Notes: generated by a model not told the origin, from the letters alone. DNA of 64,000 nucleotides from Trebouxia sp. TZW2008 (GCA_002118135.1 BDIU01000211.1:310001-374000), one strand, 5' to 3'; counted from the first letter of the stretch, positions 33,129 through 45,070 are shown. Numbers and translations are program-made.

Positions 33129-33860
33129 ATGACAGATGTCTGCCCAATGAATGCCCTTTTAGCTGTAGAGATGGTTCCCCTTTCTGAGCAAAGTGTTCAG
33201 CATGCAGTTTTGAGAGCATGAACTGCGCTTTCAATATTATGTTTGCAAGTGTCTGTGTGTCTGGTATGTTCAATGTGATTTCTGCTTCGCGCTTTGGCAA
33301 GCTGCTTTGTGCTGATGTGAATTCAAGGTATCTGCCATAATAATGGTATGCAGACTTACCGGACTGTGTGTGAGCTATGTCTGGCTTGTGCATGACACGT
33401 CAATTATTGAATAGCAGCGACGCATCAATGTTTTGTAACAGGCGCTGCCTATGCGACAACTGCTGCAGTTGCTGCCTTCTTGCCTAAACCAGCTAGAAAG
33501 TTGTGTTGACTGCTGTGACACCTATTGTGATGCATGTGTCAGAGAGAGGGAGGTAGCGCCCTGTCAAAATCAGTACTGAACTGTGTCTCCTCGACCATGG
33601 AATGATGCATCAGTGTGCATACTATGTCTGCATTGTAATGGCCCTGAAGGAGTAGTCTGCCACATGCATGCTGGTGAAGTTTGGCGACCCTCACGTTCAC
33701 TCACTGAACCAGCCATGCTGATGAATTATTACTGGGTCAGCAGAAGCAGGTTGCAAGCTGAATCCTACGCTCACTCTCACGCTGCATCTTGTTACCTACA
33801 CTCTTGCTGTCTGACACACGCAACACGTGCCGGATGCATTGCTTGCTGCCAACATGCGCA
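33129..33860. other. intergenic after the TIGR01589-type gene
   Basis: No gene is supported. A TGTAA word, the usual chlorophyte poly(A) signal, occurs at about 33433. A plus-strand open frame at 33583-34074 overlaps the more protein-like minus-strand frame and is not accepted. Confidence 0.45.
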
Positions 33861-35070
33861 GCGTTATCCGAATCGTAGACCAAGGCTCTTTGACGACCCT
33901 GAACCCCCCCAGACATCACGCCTTTCTACCAATGCCTGTCCTTTTGCATCAAGCGTGATAGTTTCAGTAGTGCCTTTCAGCTCTTCTTCCAGTCTCTTTT
34001 CCTCTTCTTTACTCATGTCCTGCATGACAGGCAAAATTTCTGCTGAAACAGTGAGCGTTGAAGCTCTGTGTTGAAGAACATGACCTGCGTGCTAGTCTAC
34101 ATTTGGGCAAGATCCAGGTCTTTTGGTACAGAGTCAGGGATCACATGCACCATGTCCTGAAAGCTCACTATGTTCAGGATTTTGCAGACAGTACGTCTAT
34201 CATAGCCTGAACAAATATCCACACACAGTATGGTGATGCGTTTGACTGCTGGTGACTGCCAGCAGTACTGTTCATCAGCCATGTGCTTTTGTATGAAAAG
34301 TTTGCAGGCTGCAAGCAGTGTCATAGCCAGCATACTGACGCAACAGCTAGCACATGAACAACATCTGCAAGTAATGCACTTGTCACTAAACAGCAGCTGT
34401 ACTCACTCAACTCAAGAGCTGAGGCACACCATCACTTACAGTTCATGTCACAGTACACAAACATACATCTGTTGCAAGTGCTGCAACAGGCAGACAACAG
34501 GCCCTGTCAGCAGCGAAAGCAGAGATCACTAGTCAGCATGAGGACCAGATGTCACTATGATGCGAGCATCAGGACCACATGTCACTGCAATTTTGAGCAC
34601 CTGAAGGAAGTGCTTCAATACAGTAATCTCTTGATATAAGGACACTCAATACAAGGACAATTTTGATGTAAAAACAATGCAAATGGGAACCAAGCATTGC
34701 ATGCTGACTTCAGTGGTGCCTCTGAGTAAGGATCTTTGGATGTAAGGACAGTTTTCTTGGTATCCAATGCAGTCGTCATATTGAGAGATTACTGTAGGCA
34801 TACGGAAGGCCTTGCCAGCATAAACAGGACATGTCACAACCCTTTCCAAGCACCTGAAGAGAACCAATGAGCCTGGACCCCGCTCCAAAAGCTTGCTGCC
34901 CATATCGTCTGGCGTAATAGGTTTGCCGCTGGGGTTTTGCAGGCTCCCTTTTTTGTACTATTCCTGGTTGAAGACTATCTATTTCTACCTGCATTACACC
35001 AATCCTCAGACTGTGATCGGCTGGTTCAGGTCTCCAAGTGTCCAGCACCTTTGTGCAAACATGCAATTGA
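33848..35070 (-). CDS. Fragmentary unidentified gene with duplicated exon
   Basis: Candidate exons on the minus strand: about 34992-34857 (VEIDSLQPGIVQKREPAK, YYARRYGQQAFGAGSRLI), about 34164-34105 (DMVHVIPDSVPKDLDLAQ) and about 34035-33863 (MQDMSKEEEKRLEEELKGTT, ETITLDAKGQALVERRDVW, ending SLGLRFG and stop TAA). The last frame is highly charged and clean. A MITE copy lies in the presumed first intron. I do not recognise the family and the exon connections are not proven. Copies of the first exon's beginning lie upstream at 35.1-35.4 kb. Confidence 0.3.
34621..34794 (+). mobile_element. TA-inserting MITE, copy 3 (174 bp)
   Basis: Starts CAGTAATCTCTTGATATAAG and ends GAGAGATTACTG, flanked by TA at 34619-34620 and 34795-34796. 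Same length and same internal TAAGGACA words as the copy at 25961-26134, with roughly one base in five changed by eye. Confidence 0.88.
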
Positions 35071-35410
35071 TTGTGTCAGGGCAGCTCTTCTCATAAACAG
35101 GGAATTGGCAGGCTCCCTGTTTTGCATTGTGCCTGGTTGCAGACTAGTCGTCTCTACCCGCACCGCACCCTTGTTGAGCCATGTGATTGATTCAACTGGG
35201 CCAGACAGCTTTTTTGGGCAAGCGTTCATGAGGCTCCCTGTTTTGCGCTACTCCTGCTTGTAGGCGATCTGTCTCTACCCGCACGACATCTGTGTTCCAC
35301 ACAGAAAGTTGAATCATTGCAGATCTTTTCATGGACACCGGCTTTGCAGCCTCCCTGTTTTGCATTGCGCCTGGTTGCAGACTATCTTCCTACCTGCAAC
35401 ACAACCCTTT
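34940..35410 (-). repeat. four-unit array of an exon-like segment
   Basis: On the plus strand GGCTCCCTGTTTTGCATTGT, GCCTGGTTGCAGACTA and CTCTACCCGCACCGCACCC recur near 34947, 35108, 35230 and 35347, about 115-160 bases apart. Read on the minus strand the units encode VEIDSLQPGIVQKREPA, VETTSLQPGTMQNREPA, VETDRLQAGVAQNREP and a version with a stop. The unit nearest the gene keeps the longest frame. Confidence 0.8.
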
Positions 35411-35979
35411 TTACACACATGACTGTGCGAGTCAGCGCATAGCTCTTTACGAAGAACTGAGTTTGGATGTTTTCTTCACCTTCTGCCTCTTGCTTTTGGC
35501 CTACAAGCGCACATGTGCAAGCAGAGTCACTGTTATGAACAGTTACAGTCATAGTCAGTCACAGCAATTATGGCAATCTCAAACAGGAGGGGTGACTGGA
35601 GTTCAAGCAAGTAGGGAGCATGACTAATTAAAGTAGAGCCTTCAGGTGGTTCAGCAGTACTATGATTCAGCATTGATTCGGTACAATGATTCAGCAGCAT
35701 TATTGATGCAAGCCAATGCTGACTGACTCCTAATGCAAGCTCTACCAATCCTTTTTGCACCTTGTCAGTCTTGAAGCACATGAGTTCTGACAAACCAGCG
35801 CAATGCACACTTGCTGGACGGCAGATCGTGGGAGACATTGCAACTATTCAGCCAAGACAGCAATGTTTGCCACCTGTGAGCTTCACCATGTGGTGGCGCC
35901 AGTAGGGGTGACTGAAAGTGTTGCCTTATTCTGTATGCTGAAGCTGAAGTTAGGTCCCTGAGCCTTCTTAGCATGCAAG

Positions 35980-37797
35980 TCACTGCACACAAGACAGAAT
36001 AAAATCTGCAGATGTGAGGTACTTTTGCCCGTACGGCGCACAGTGCAAAGCAGCTTTGCAGAGTGTGCTGCATGGAGAAAAGAGTGTCAATCTCTGTACT
36101 TTGGGTTCTTCACTGCTGTCAACAACCATTGACCTGTAGGATGTGCATGTATATCGAATGTCTGACCTGAGATGAGACCTGTACTGAAACGCACCTCTTT
36201 GATGTGACCTATACTTAGATGCTGATTTATGACAGCACCTGTACTGCCCTGTTGACATGTGCTTGGACTGTACTGGGATGCTGACATGGAACGGAGTCAG
36301 TACTGAGATGCTGATCTATGATGGGACCTGTACTGAAATGCGTCTCTGAAATGTGACCTTTACTGCAACGCTGACATGTGATCGACCTACACTAAAATGC
36401 TGACCTGCCAATGTAGTCTGCCTCAAAATGCTGATGTGTCACAGCACCTGCACTGACATGCTGACATGACCAGGTGTGAAATACACCTTTGTACTGTGGC
36501 CTGTTGCATAATGATGATCTGTGATAGGCCCTGCACTGCAAGTTTGAATTGCAATAAGAGTTCTCATGGAGTGTTGACATGTAATGTGACCTGCATTGGT
36601 TGTGATGGGACCTTGCTTACCTGTGATGGGAACTGCATTGAAATGCTGACATGTCACGAGACCTGTACTGCAAAGCTGACACGAAATGGGATGTACTGGA
36701 ATGCTGACATGTAAAGGGGCTTTGAATGAAATGCTTACCTGCGATGGGACCTGTACAATTCTGTTTGGACCGGGCTGCCACGCCACAATGGCCATTTGCT
36801 TCTGTATAGTTTGCACGTCTGGCGGTTCTTCTGGTTTTGTTCGGTATGAAAAAGAGACCACCCCCTCTGCGTCCTCATTTTCTTGTTTCGTCCAGTCCTG
36901 CACGATAAGGCTTTGTCAAAACCCGTAGGCAGGTGAACCCGGAGTTTGCAGGCAGAAGTTGCTCCAGTTTCAAGCAATGTGTACAAGCTGCATAGCAGAC
37001 AGGAGGACAGCTTGATAGTGCGTTGGCTGCGGGATGCGACGCAGCATGCACAGCAAGTCTTGCGTTTGCAATTTGTCAGTTGGCACAAGTCTGGTCAGGC
37101 TTGTCAGAAACAGTGAGGCAGAAAAAAAATGCACAGTGTAGACTGGCAGGCCAGCTGTTCACGTTTGACAGGAAGCTTACTTGTTCTTCTAGAATCACAT
37201 ACTTGTATTCAATTTTTGTGTTTGCCGGCAGTTCAACCTGCATACATAAAACATGACACAAATTCAAAACATGCAAGCCAAGATGCAGTCAACCCAATCG
37301 GCACATGGCAGCCTTACCTCCGCAGTCCATATGTCACCTTGATTCCAGACCATGGGAACTTTTGCTATGGACAGGAAGGACCAGCCAAACGGTATTTGTG
37401 AACCGCCTATACAAAGTATTTGCCGGCTGTGGACTCTATAGTTCACGGACAGCCTGACTCGCACTAAGGGTGGATCCTTTCTTGGTCCCTGTTCGTTCTC
37501 TGATCGCTTGGGGAACTGAATCACCTCAGCTTGACCGGCTGCTCTTCCACTGCTTGTGCTGGTGCCGAGATCGACAGGCTGGTCCGAAGGGTCAGGCTCA
37601 CTCACAAGTCGACTGAAGGTTGCCGCTCGCATCAACTCTCCAGCACTGTCTGTGTAAGTGCTGATCAGAACATCGGAATGCACTGTTGCCAGTCTGCAGA
37701 CAGTGCTGCTGACTCGTCGACGAGGCGGTCGCTGAACGGCAGTGCCGAAGAATGTCTGGAGGGCTGGACAGCGCCGCAGGCATAGCGGTCTATGCAT
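35980..37797 (-). CDS. Plastid CBM20 (starch-binding) domain protein
   Basis: The first ATG on this frame is 37797, opening an Arg/Ser/Thr-rich transit-like peptide (MHRPLCLRRCPALQTFFGTA). The CBM20 domain begins about residue 115: VRVRLSVNYRVHSRQILCIG, SQIPFGWSFLSIAKVPMVWN, QGDIWTAEVRLP; next exon VELPANTKIEYKYVILEEQ (about 37240-37183); next exon 36897-36739 opens DWTKQENEDAEG and ends AWQPGPNRIVQVPSQ. The conserved L-x-x-x-G-S, W, G-D-x-W, E-Y-K-Y-V and W-x-x-G-x-N-R elements of starch-binding CBM20 are all recognisable. A candidate later exon (about 36134-36065, SSEEPKVQRLTLFSP) is uncertain, so the true 3' end is not fixed. A minisatellite fills the following intron. No catalytic domain is seen; it may be a starch-targeting or regulatory subunit, or a CBM20 linked to an unseen domain. 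Confidence 0.72.
36150..36770. repeat. minisatellite of about 30-45 bp units containing splice-donor copies
   Basis: Plus-strand units alternate ATGCTGACATGTGATG and GGGACCTGTACTGAAATGCT, at least fifteen times with many changes. On the minus strand the gene-proximal unit is the 3' end of the CBM20 exon plus its donor (GTCCCATCGCAG|GTAAGCA at 36739). A second unit near 36620 reads TTCCCATCACAG|GTAAGCA, and others keep parts of GTACAGGTCCCATCA. Confidence 0.85.
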
Positions 37798-39368
37798 CGC
37801 GCAAGCTGCAAAGCTGCGGCAAAAGGAGTGCAAGGCTTAAATGCTAGCTCCGTAAGCCTATACGCACAGCGTGCCTCACGCCCGGCGCTGCATACCAGTT
37901 GCTGCGCAAACATACTGCAATAAATTTGAGGCAGTATCAACTAGTGTTCAAGGTAGCAACCCTACAAAGAGACGTTACAACGCTGTGTCTGATCAAAAGT
38001 AGACAACTCCCGACAAACTTACAGACTTGGTCTGGCCAGTCTTTATCTGTGCAACGCATGCCAGTGTACATCACATTAATGACAATATTGTACAAGTCCT
38101 GAAGCTTTGTTGAGTACTGTTACCCTCTGCTTCTTCAGCGCAACGCATTGTGCTGGAGCCCTGCAAAAGCTTGTGTAACATTGCAACAAAAGGGCAGAAC
38201 CAGCCAGGTAGCTATATAGCATCTTTATCATTTGGCAGAAGCATGATGCAGCATGTGTATGTCAGCTACGGGTCGCGAACATCATCAGCCAGTAGGAACA
38301 CCTAGAATCATCACTTTGCTGCCAAATCTTATTCTTGTTTCCTGCAACATATGGACACCCTAAACGGGCAATCAGCACTTCAGACATGCAAATCTAGATG
38401 TAGGCAAGCCAGCAATGTATGAAGCTGCTCCTGGCTCCAGAAAAATCATGCAGACTGCTTCCAGGCTGTTGAAGGGTTTTGGTGCGGCAGGTCATATTCA
38501 AGTTGATTCACTGAGCATGTTTCTCACTGAGAACTTCAACATGGAAGTGACGTATTCAAAAATTCAAATTCAATGTTTTGAAAGGTGAAGCTTCAGCAGC
38601 ACTCATATGGCGCAACCCTGTGGTTCTCACCATTCAAGATGAAGTTGTCAAGCTGAAGGCTGATCTCTAGGTGTGACAATAGCTCACAAAAACCATAACA
38701 TCCCCCTGAGGTCTGCATGAAATGCACAATGCAGTTCAGGAGCATGCATGCCAGGATGCCTGTTGGTGGCAGGCCCAAAATGCAAGCGCAAGAGCTGCAC
38801 TGATTACTTGCCGCAGGCTGCACAACAAGTGTTGGTAAAATACGTTGAGCAGAGGTCACCTTATGGTGTCTGACAATGCGCGTCATGTACAAAACAGGAT
38901 CCTGTGCTGTTCATTGACTCGACAATGTGGATGATGTCACTTGCCTTGATGCTGATTGAGCTTCATCTGGCAATGCTGAGCCTTGATGCAAGCGTCAAAA
39001 GCCAGGCATCTATGTAGCAACAGGTGACAGCTTGGGAATCTCTCATTGAATCCTGCATCAGATGCAGCGCATTTCAGGCCATTGGAAAAACCTGGAAAAA
39101 TAACAGATCAAAAAGCCCAAGAAAGGAGCTGCGCTGTGTGCAGACAGACCTTGCACTCCAGAAGGCTTTCTTTGTCTTTGACCTCAAAATATGGCTGCAT
39201 CCAGATCAAGCCGGCAGCTGAGTTAGACTGTACGGTGGACAAGTCCCTAGCAGACGCTGAGCTGTTGGACCTGACTTGACCAAGCAAGCTCGAAAACGTG
39301 CTTGCTACTGGTGTGCTGAAAGATCTTGACGCTCAAACCTGTCCTTTCTGGGCTTTGATCTTCCCATG
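37798..39368. other. gene-free stretch
   Basis: It contains the upstream region of the CBM20 gene and the 3' side of the Cys/His-rich gene. A minus-strand frame at 38593-38892 (LEISLQLDNFILNGENHRVA) is moderately protein-like but has no start or partner exons. Nothing else stands out. Confidence 0.4.
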
Positions 39369-39803
39369 TTACTTCTTGTCTGGCGGCTTTGCCATGGCGA
39401 GCTGGCGTTGCTGTTTGCGGTACAAGGCTTTCGCAGTAGACTCTAGCTGTGTGGGATCTAGGTCTCTGAAAACGAGCCAGAAGATGTGCTGTACGATGTC
39501 TGGGCTGCATCCTTGTTGCTTGAGAACCCAAATGATGAGAGCCGTGTCGCAACTAAAGTGACTGAATGGGCTGTCTAGGTGCTGAGAGCAGAACCATTGG
39601 CCCAAAGCATCAGCACGTCCTTCAAGGTGGAAGTAATTTGTTGCTATGCAACCTGGATGACCACATTTGCGCATCCCCGCAATCTTGTTGAACAAGTGTC
39701 TCCAGCAATAGAATTGACCGAGAAACTTATGGCCACTGTCGCTGCAGTTGTACATCTCAAGAACTGACTGAGCGGCGGGTTTGCAGACGCACGGCAGCGT
39801 CAT
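39369..39803 (-). CDS. Small Cys/His-rich putative zinc-binding protein
   Basis: Single exon, ATG 39803, 144 residues. Two similar half-sites are visible: C-x-D-S-G-x3-L-G-Q-F-YCWRH and CGHPGC-x-(A)-x-Y-x8-(D)-A-L-G-Q-WFCSQH. In each, a G-Q-(F/W)-(Y)C-x2-H end follows upstream Cys residues, so a treble-clef-like zinc site is likely. The C-terminal part is helical (TALIIWVLKQQGCSPDIVQH) and ends with a Lys-rich tail (AKPPDKK). I do not recognise a named family. The absence of introns differs from its larger neighbours. Confidence 0.6.
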   Translation of the reverse strand: MTLPCVCKPAAQSVLEMYNCSDSGHKFLGQFYCWRHLFNKIAGMRKCGHPGCIATNYFHLEGRADALGQWFCSQHLDSPFSHFSCDTALIIWVLKQQGCSPDIVQHIFWLVFRDLDPTQLESTAKALYRKQQRQLAMAKPPDKK

Positions 39804-40444
39804 ATCTCAAGTCTCAGCGCTTATTGCACAGAAGACGGCGCGGACAGCTCAACGCCTAAGTGTTGGGGTTGCTTTTCAAAGCGAGAATTAGTGGCAAGAC
39901 TGGTGATAAGAGCAGCGGGACACTTGCCAATATGGGACTCTAGATCCAAAGTTTTTGAACATGAGGCTAGCAAATGCCTGGAATTTCACTGCTAGGGGAG
40001 CATACTGTTCACATGTTTTGCCGCTCACCTCAAATACAGTAATGTAGTTCACATGCAGACCTATGTGAACGCACTTGAATGCCAATGAATTGATTAGAGA
40101 AAGTTTGACTTCTGATGCTGAGTCTCTCAAGACAGTGCTGCAGACTCAAATGCAGAAGTCAGATAGTTGGCATTCAACTTATGCACTATGTGTTGAAGGC
40201 TTGGTGTACCACTACCTCAGCTTGCTCGAGACCAGCTCCGGTGTGTTGTGTCTAACAATCGCTCCTGCACCTCTGTCATACAATGGCACCATAATGCATG
40301 ATCACTAGACATATTGTCTAGCCTAGACCTCCCGCTTCCTTTTTCTCAGAAATGCTCCTGATGACCGAAAGCTTAGGCGTTTTCTTTTCTGTTCTAGCCT
40401 AGATACCATACGCCACATTGGCATGAGCAATTCATCTGCAAAGC
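39804..40444. other. intergenic between PRS4 and the Cys/His-rich gene
   Basis: No supported gene. Short frames (e.g. plus 40075-40308) lack codon-like composition. Confidence 0.4.
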
Positions 40445-43400
40445 CTATATTTGCAATGCTGCTGCAATGGGCTCAGCCAAAGAAATGACTTCAAAAGGTG
40501 CCTGATTGGCCACAGCTTGGACTGTGCTTGGGCATGAGTCAGTGATCCAGAAGTGCTTAAAATCAGTCACCCCAGTGCCATTTGATGAAGAAGAGGCTGT
40601 AAAGCGCTTCCATGACTCATTGGGAAACACACCATGTGTGACGTATGCGCTGACTGCCAAGGCGCCCTACAAAGCAGCATCACCGTGATGTATGAAAGAC
40701 AACACCATATGGCATACTGCAGCAAACATACTTTGTGATGTACGCGCTGACTGCCAAGGCGTCCTACAGAACAGCACCACAGATTTCTTTCAAGGGAACT
40801 CGTTTGTTTTTTATGCACCTAGCTGTGTTGCAAAATATCGCTACAAAGCATGCAGTTCATGATGATCACTGCAGTGAGTCATACACAGTCACGCAAGAGA
40901 CAAAGGGCTGACCCCTCGTAGGTCAATCTTCTGTGGGTTGTTGCTTTGAAAGCAGCAACCTCGGGCTGCCTCTTTAGACAGAGGTTCCTGTTATGATGCC
41001 TAACGGCGTAGACTTTTGTTTGTTTTCCTACACAGTCAACACCGCGCGGCATGCTGTAGCAGCATTGTACCGAGGACCACAAGAAGTCAGCAATGTTTGG
41101 CTAAATAGCAAGCGCCAACGCACGCGCTGTCAACATGCAAGTATACATATGTAAAGGGGTATGGTCTCAGCACCACTAGCAGCTGCCTGATACCGTCAAC
41201 AGTGCAAATACACGCAGATTCAGATGCACCTGACCAGACCAGTTTCTGACCTTCTCTGAGGGTCTTGTCTGATGACATCAAAGCTTCAGGATCGACCACA
41301 GCACAGCAACATGGCTGTGAGTCATCCAACAGTAATGCCACCCAATATACAAGGGGCAAAACATTTACTCTGAAATTGTGTAAACCTGACTGGTGTTGAG
41401 AATTCCCCCTGAGTCATCTAGAATCGCCACATGACCGTCTCTGAGTCAGGGCGCTTGCAACAACAGAAAAAGGCAGCAATTCAACAGTTTGCTGATGCAC
41501 CACTGCATCATGATGTGGCGTACCTGACTAGAAAGAAGCTTCTGGCACTCTCTGAGGGTCCCTCCTGATTGCACCAAGTCGTCAACAATGACCACATGGC
41601 GGCCCCTAGGTTCACCTTCCTTCAGCCTCACAATGCGCTTGTCCCCATCTCTGACCTTGGTGCAGATCACCTGCAACACAAGGCTGCCACTGTTGTGGTG
41701 CCCAGAACAAGCAGCTTGGCGAGGCAGGGCTTAGACAGACTTAGCTGTGCTGGGGGTACTTCTGTTGGCGCTGCTGTAGGCAACAACTGTGTATGGCCAC
41801 TCTGTATTGAGCTTGCGATGATTCCAAGCCCAATGCAGGATGCAATGACCAACAGCAACTTGCAGCATTATTGTCAGAGAGACTGCATTGTGCATGATAC
41901 ACAGCACACAACAGCACATAACAATGCAAAGAAAGTTGTAGGCCCAAGCAATCAGATGAGGGCCGCCACGTTGCTACAGGTGGGCAAGTCTCTACAGTGA
42001 TGTTTGGCAGCAGATTTGCGGAATGAGCAGCCGGGATCAGCAAAATGTCAAGGGTGTGGCCTGCACAACACTGCACATTGTGATACTGGGTCAAGTGTCA
42101 TCTGCACATATCATGCGGGTGCAGGTGAGCACATACCTCTGGGTAATCCCCAAACTGGTAGTGAAATCTTTTCCAGGAGCCTTCATCTGGGTAAGCAATG
42201 GTGATGTTATCGGCATCTGGTAATGACCGTAGCTTCTTCCTGGCTAGAGGGATGCCGCTCTCAAACAGAGGCAACACTGTGTCACCAAAGTAAAAGCGCT
42301 CCTGCAAGCATGCTGCACCATTCAACAATCATGTGCTGGATCATCCCAGGCATAGAGGAATGAGCACTTTTGTGACAGGCACCCGCAACATTATGTTCAT
42401 TGTAGATCTGTGCTGTGCAATGTCTGCTGTACATGTTCAAGTTTAGCCAATCTGATGACTTTGTGCCAGACTTGGCCAGACTGTGAAAGACAGCTGCTTG
42501 TTCTATCTCCGATCAAAAAGTGCAATGTAGGACATATTGCCAAACCTCCCTGGGATTTGTAAGCATTGCAAATCACCTCCCTGGGACTGCTTCACACAGC
42601 AACTGAAGTCAGCTACATTAGCAGTTGACCAGCATGCTAGATGCTACCAAAAGCAGAAATGCAGTGATATCTGCCACTGGGTATACTTTGTGGCTAAAGC
42701 TACTTTTGACACAGCAGACTGACTGTTCTGTGAAAGGCACCTGCCACACAGCAACAACATCTCCACAAACCCTGCAATGGATTGTGCCTTTGTCACGTTT
42801 TGCTCTGGTATTTCACATGTCTCACACTGTCTCACGTTTTGCTCACATGTCTCAGTCCATTCCAGTCTGCACTTACAAACTGGGCATGCATTACTGCTAT
42901 GAGCCTCAAGCTGTCGTCAAGACGTGGTTGCTCTGCAGACAACCTGAGCTCAATTGAAGTAGTGACACGTATAATGCCCAATTTGCTAGCTGAACTGACA
43001 AAATGGCAAGGCACAGGGCTCAATAGGAAAATGATGACAAGATATCGCACTTTAGCGCAGGTGCTAGGTGTGAAACTCTCAAGTCTCATGCCTTGAGGCC
43101 AGCTTGTTTTAAGCATCACAATGGGCCAGAAGCTACACTAAAGTCACTGGCGCTGTTTGCATGCAGGAGCAGTATGACAGCACAGCTGAAAAAGCTCAAA
43201 ATGGACAAGCTGCCTTGGATCACAGCAGTTCTGTTGCAAAAGCTACACTGCTGGGCTGGCAAAACAAGACTTGGGCCAGACACACCATACATCTGTGCTA
43301 TAACGCACAATCTGCCCCAAGTCAAGCTCATGATTTGCAATACTTTTGTTGTCATAGCAGTTCTATTACTTTGACGTGATCATGACCACCATCAGTAGTG

Positions 43401-44687
43401 AAAACACAAATCAGTGTATGGACTCAACATGACCAGAATTACCTGCAGAGCATGTATGTCAAAGATGACAACACTGGCGGGCCCTCCGCGGGACAGGGGA
43501 ATGTTGGACAGAATGCGCGCCAGCGTGAAGGCTGTGGCCACATCACCCTCTGCCTCTACCTGTATACACGTAACAATCTAGTCAGTCCCCTTTGTGAGAC
43601 ATGCGCGTGATCACCAGTCTGATTTATGCAACTGGATCTGCGTTAGCCACCATGTGATCTCATGCAGCACTCTGCGGGTGGGACATCCTTGTGGCATTCA
43701 TGTTCACCATTTGATCTGGTGAGTTTGCTCAGCACATGATTTCAAGCAATCAGGCTTGGTGCCCAATCAGGCTTTGGCAGTGTGTCTGGAAGGCACTTGC
43801 CTGAATGCCGCAGAGTATGTCACTGCCTGTCTATCATTCATGCAGAACAGTCAAGGTTGTGGCGAACACCTGTGCAATAGCTGCATGGAGATATTTACAA
43901 TGCATGCAAGCTTTCTTGCTGGCTATTACAGAAGTGCTGTTGCATGAGCTCAAGCGCTGTTGTTGCCAGATTCTGCCTGAGCAATGTGCAACTGATTTTA
44001 TTTTCACACTTGATGTGACAAGCGTCTGAGTTGTGTCGCTTACCCTCTCAGCGGTGCCAGTGGGAAAGTATGGCAGTACTACAGTGAAGGACCCCACAAA
44101 CATTCTTGGCAGCTGATATATGATGGACAACTGCTCAAAGATGGACACAGGATGCTGGAAGGAGGCAAGAAAGGCCACATGTCTGTTTCTGATGCGCGTT
44201 GCATCCTTGACAAAGAGATTGGGAAACCCATCAGCAAACGTCCTGCGTTCAAATTGCAGAGAGATTTAGCAGGACCCCCATAAGTATGCAAGCAAGTCTG
44301 CATGTCTGGCATCAGAACTCACGCCCATTTGACCTCGCCGAGCTGTATGCTTGAGCTTGCTTGGGCGACCTTCTTTGCAAGAGCTTCTTGCTCTGGGTAG
44401 TAAAACAGCAAGCACTCCTTTTTGAGGTATTCCGGAAGCGATTCTAGGTCAACGTTAGGGGCAGCAATGCGGATGTCGTCGCGGGAGACAGAGACCTTGA
44501 CCCGACTTCCCGAAGGCCCGTTCGCGGACATGCACCGACGTCGATAGCCAGTCGAGCTTTTGAGCGCTTGGACCGACTGACACCGCGAAGTGACGAAAGA
44601 GCGATCTTGGCTGAGTGCTACGTCAGGACTTGATGGCCGACGGCCTCCGGATGACAGTGACGCCTGCCGCGGCAAAATCAGTGACAT
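40445..44687 (-). CDS. PRS4: Ribose-phosphate pyrophosphokinase 4 (plant-class PRPP synthase)
   Basis: Makes PRPP from ribose 5-phosphate and ATP for nucleotide, His and Trp synthesis. ATG 44687 opens an N-terminal extension of about 70 residues (Ser/Arg-rich, possible transit peptide). Exons in order: 44687-44323 ([17 protein letters not shown]); about 44243-44046 ([50 protein letters not shown]); about 43560-43445 ([35 protein letters not shown]); about 42300-42130 ([37 protein letters not shown]); about 41670-41523 ([35 protein letters not shown], the PRPP-binding loop); 40666-40445 ([48 protein letters not shown], stop). This is the class II, phosphate-independent plant type. Two exons have decayed tandem copies. 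It is head to head with RECQL4. Confidence 0.93.
40733..40790 (-). pseudogene. decayed copy of the last PRS4 exon start
   Basis: TCTGTAG|GACGCCTTGGCAGTCAGC repeats the live acceptor and exon start (TTTGTAG|GGCGCCTTGGCAGTCAGC at 40666) about 95 bases upstream. The frame [13 protein letters not shown] then diverges. Confidence 0.85.
41235..41450 (-). pseudogene. two decayed copies of the PRS4 PRPP-loop exon
   Basis: Near 41405-41445 the minus strand encodes [15 protein letters not shown], and near 41240-41305 it encodes [20 protein letters not shown]. Both align with [20 protein letters not shown] of the live exon (about 41670-41523). The catalytic VDD and SGGT residues are altered or deleted. 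Confidence 0.8.
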
Positions 44688-45070
44688 GCGCTGTCGGACA
44701 TGAGTGAGTCAAACTCTCTGCGCGTTTGGTCCTTTGCAGCGCATGCAGTCAAAGCAAGTCTAGAGGAAGAAGAACTGTTCAAGGTGTGAACAGGTCTCGT
44801 CTTACGAAACTGTTCAAATTCCATCTGTCACTGACCTTGAGATGCGCAACTGTAGCCTCTGCAGCTGTGGGACATCACAATACTTCGCCAAAAGTCCCGT
44901 GCCGCTGGTGGGCGCCATGCCGCCAAGTCTCATCTACCCTGTCTGCTTCAGTGATCTCGCATCAACTCCTGGTTTGACCTAACTTCGCCGACCGACGTCA
45001 CATTAAGGGAAATGCTGCGCGCAGTCTGGGCTGCGGATATGGTATTGCGCCAGCTCTGAAGCAGTGCACC
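44688..45070. promoter_or_regulatory. bidirectional upstream region (PRS4 / RECQL4)
   Basis: 383 bases between divergent start codons, with locally raised CpG. A short plus-strand frame at 44726-44977 is regarded as chance. Confidence 0.5.

Noticed and set aside
33583..34074. Plus-strand 163-codon frame
   Set aside because: It overlaps a cleaner, strongly charged minus-strand frame (MSKEEEKRLEEELKG...) and has unlikely composition for a protein.
36439..36739. Minus-strand continuation of the CBM20 exon into repeats (CQHSMRTL..., etc.)
   Set aside because: A strong GTAAGC donor occurs right after the domain's NRIVQVPSQ end and the rest is minisatellite.
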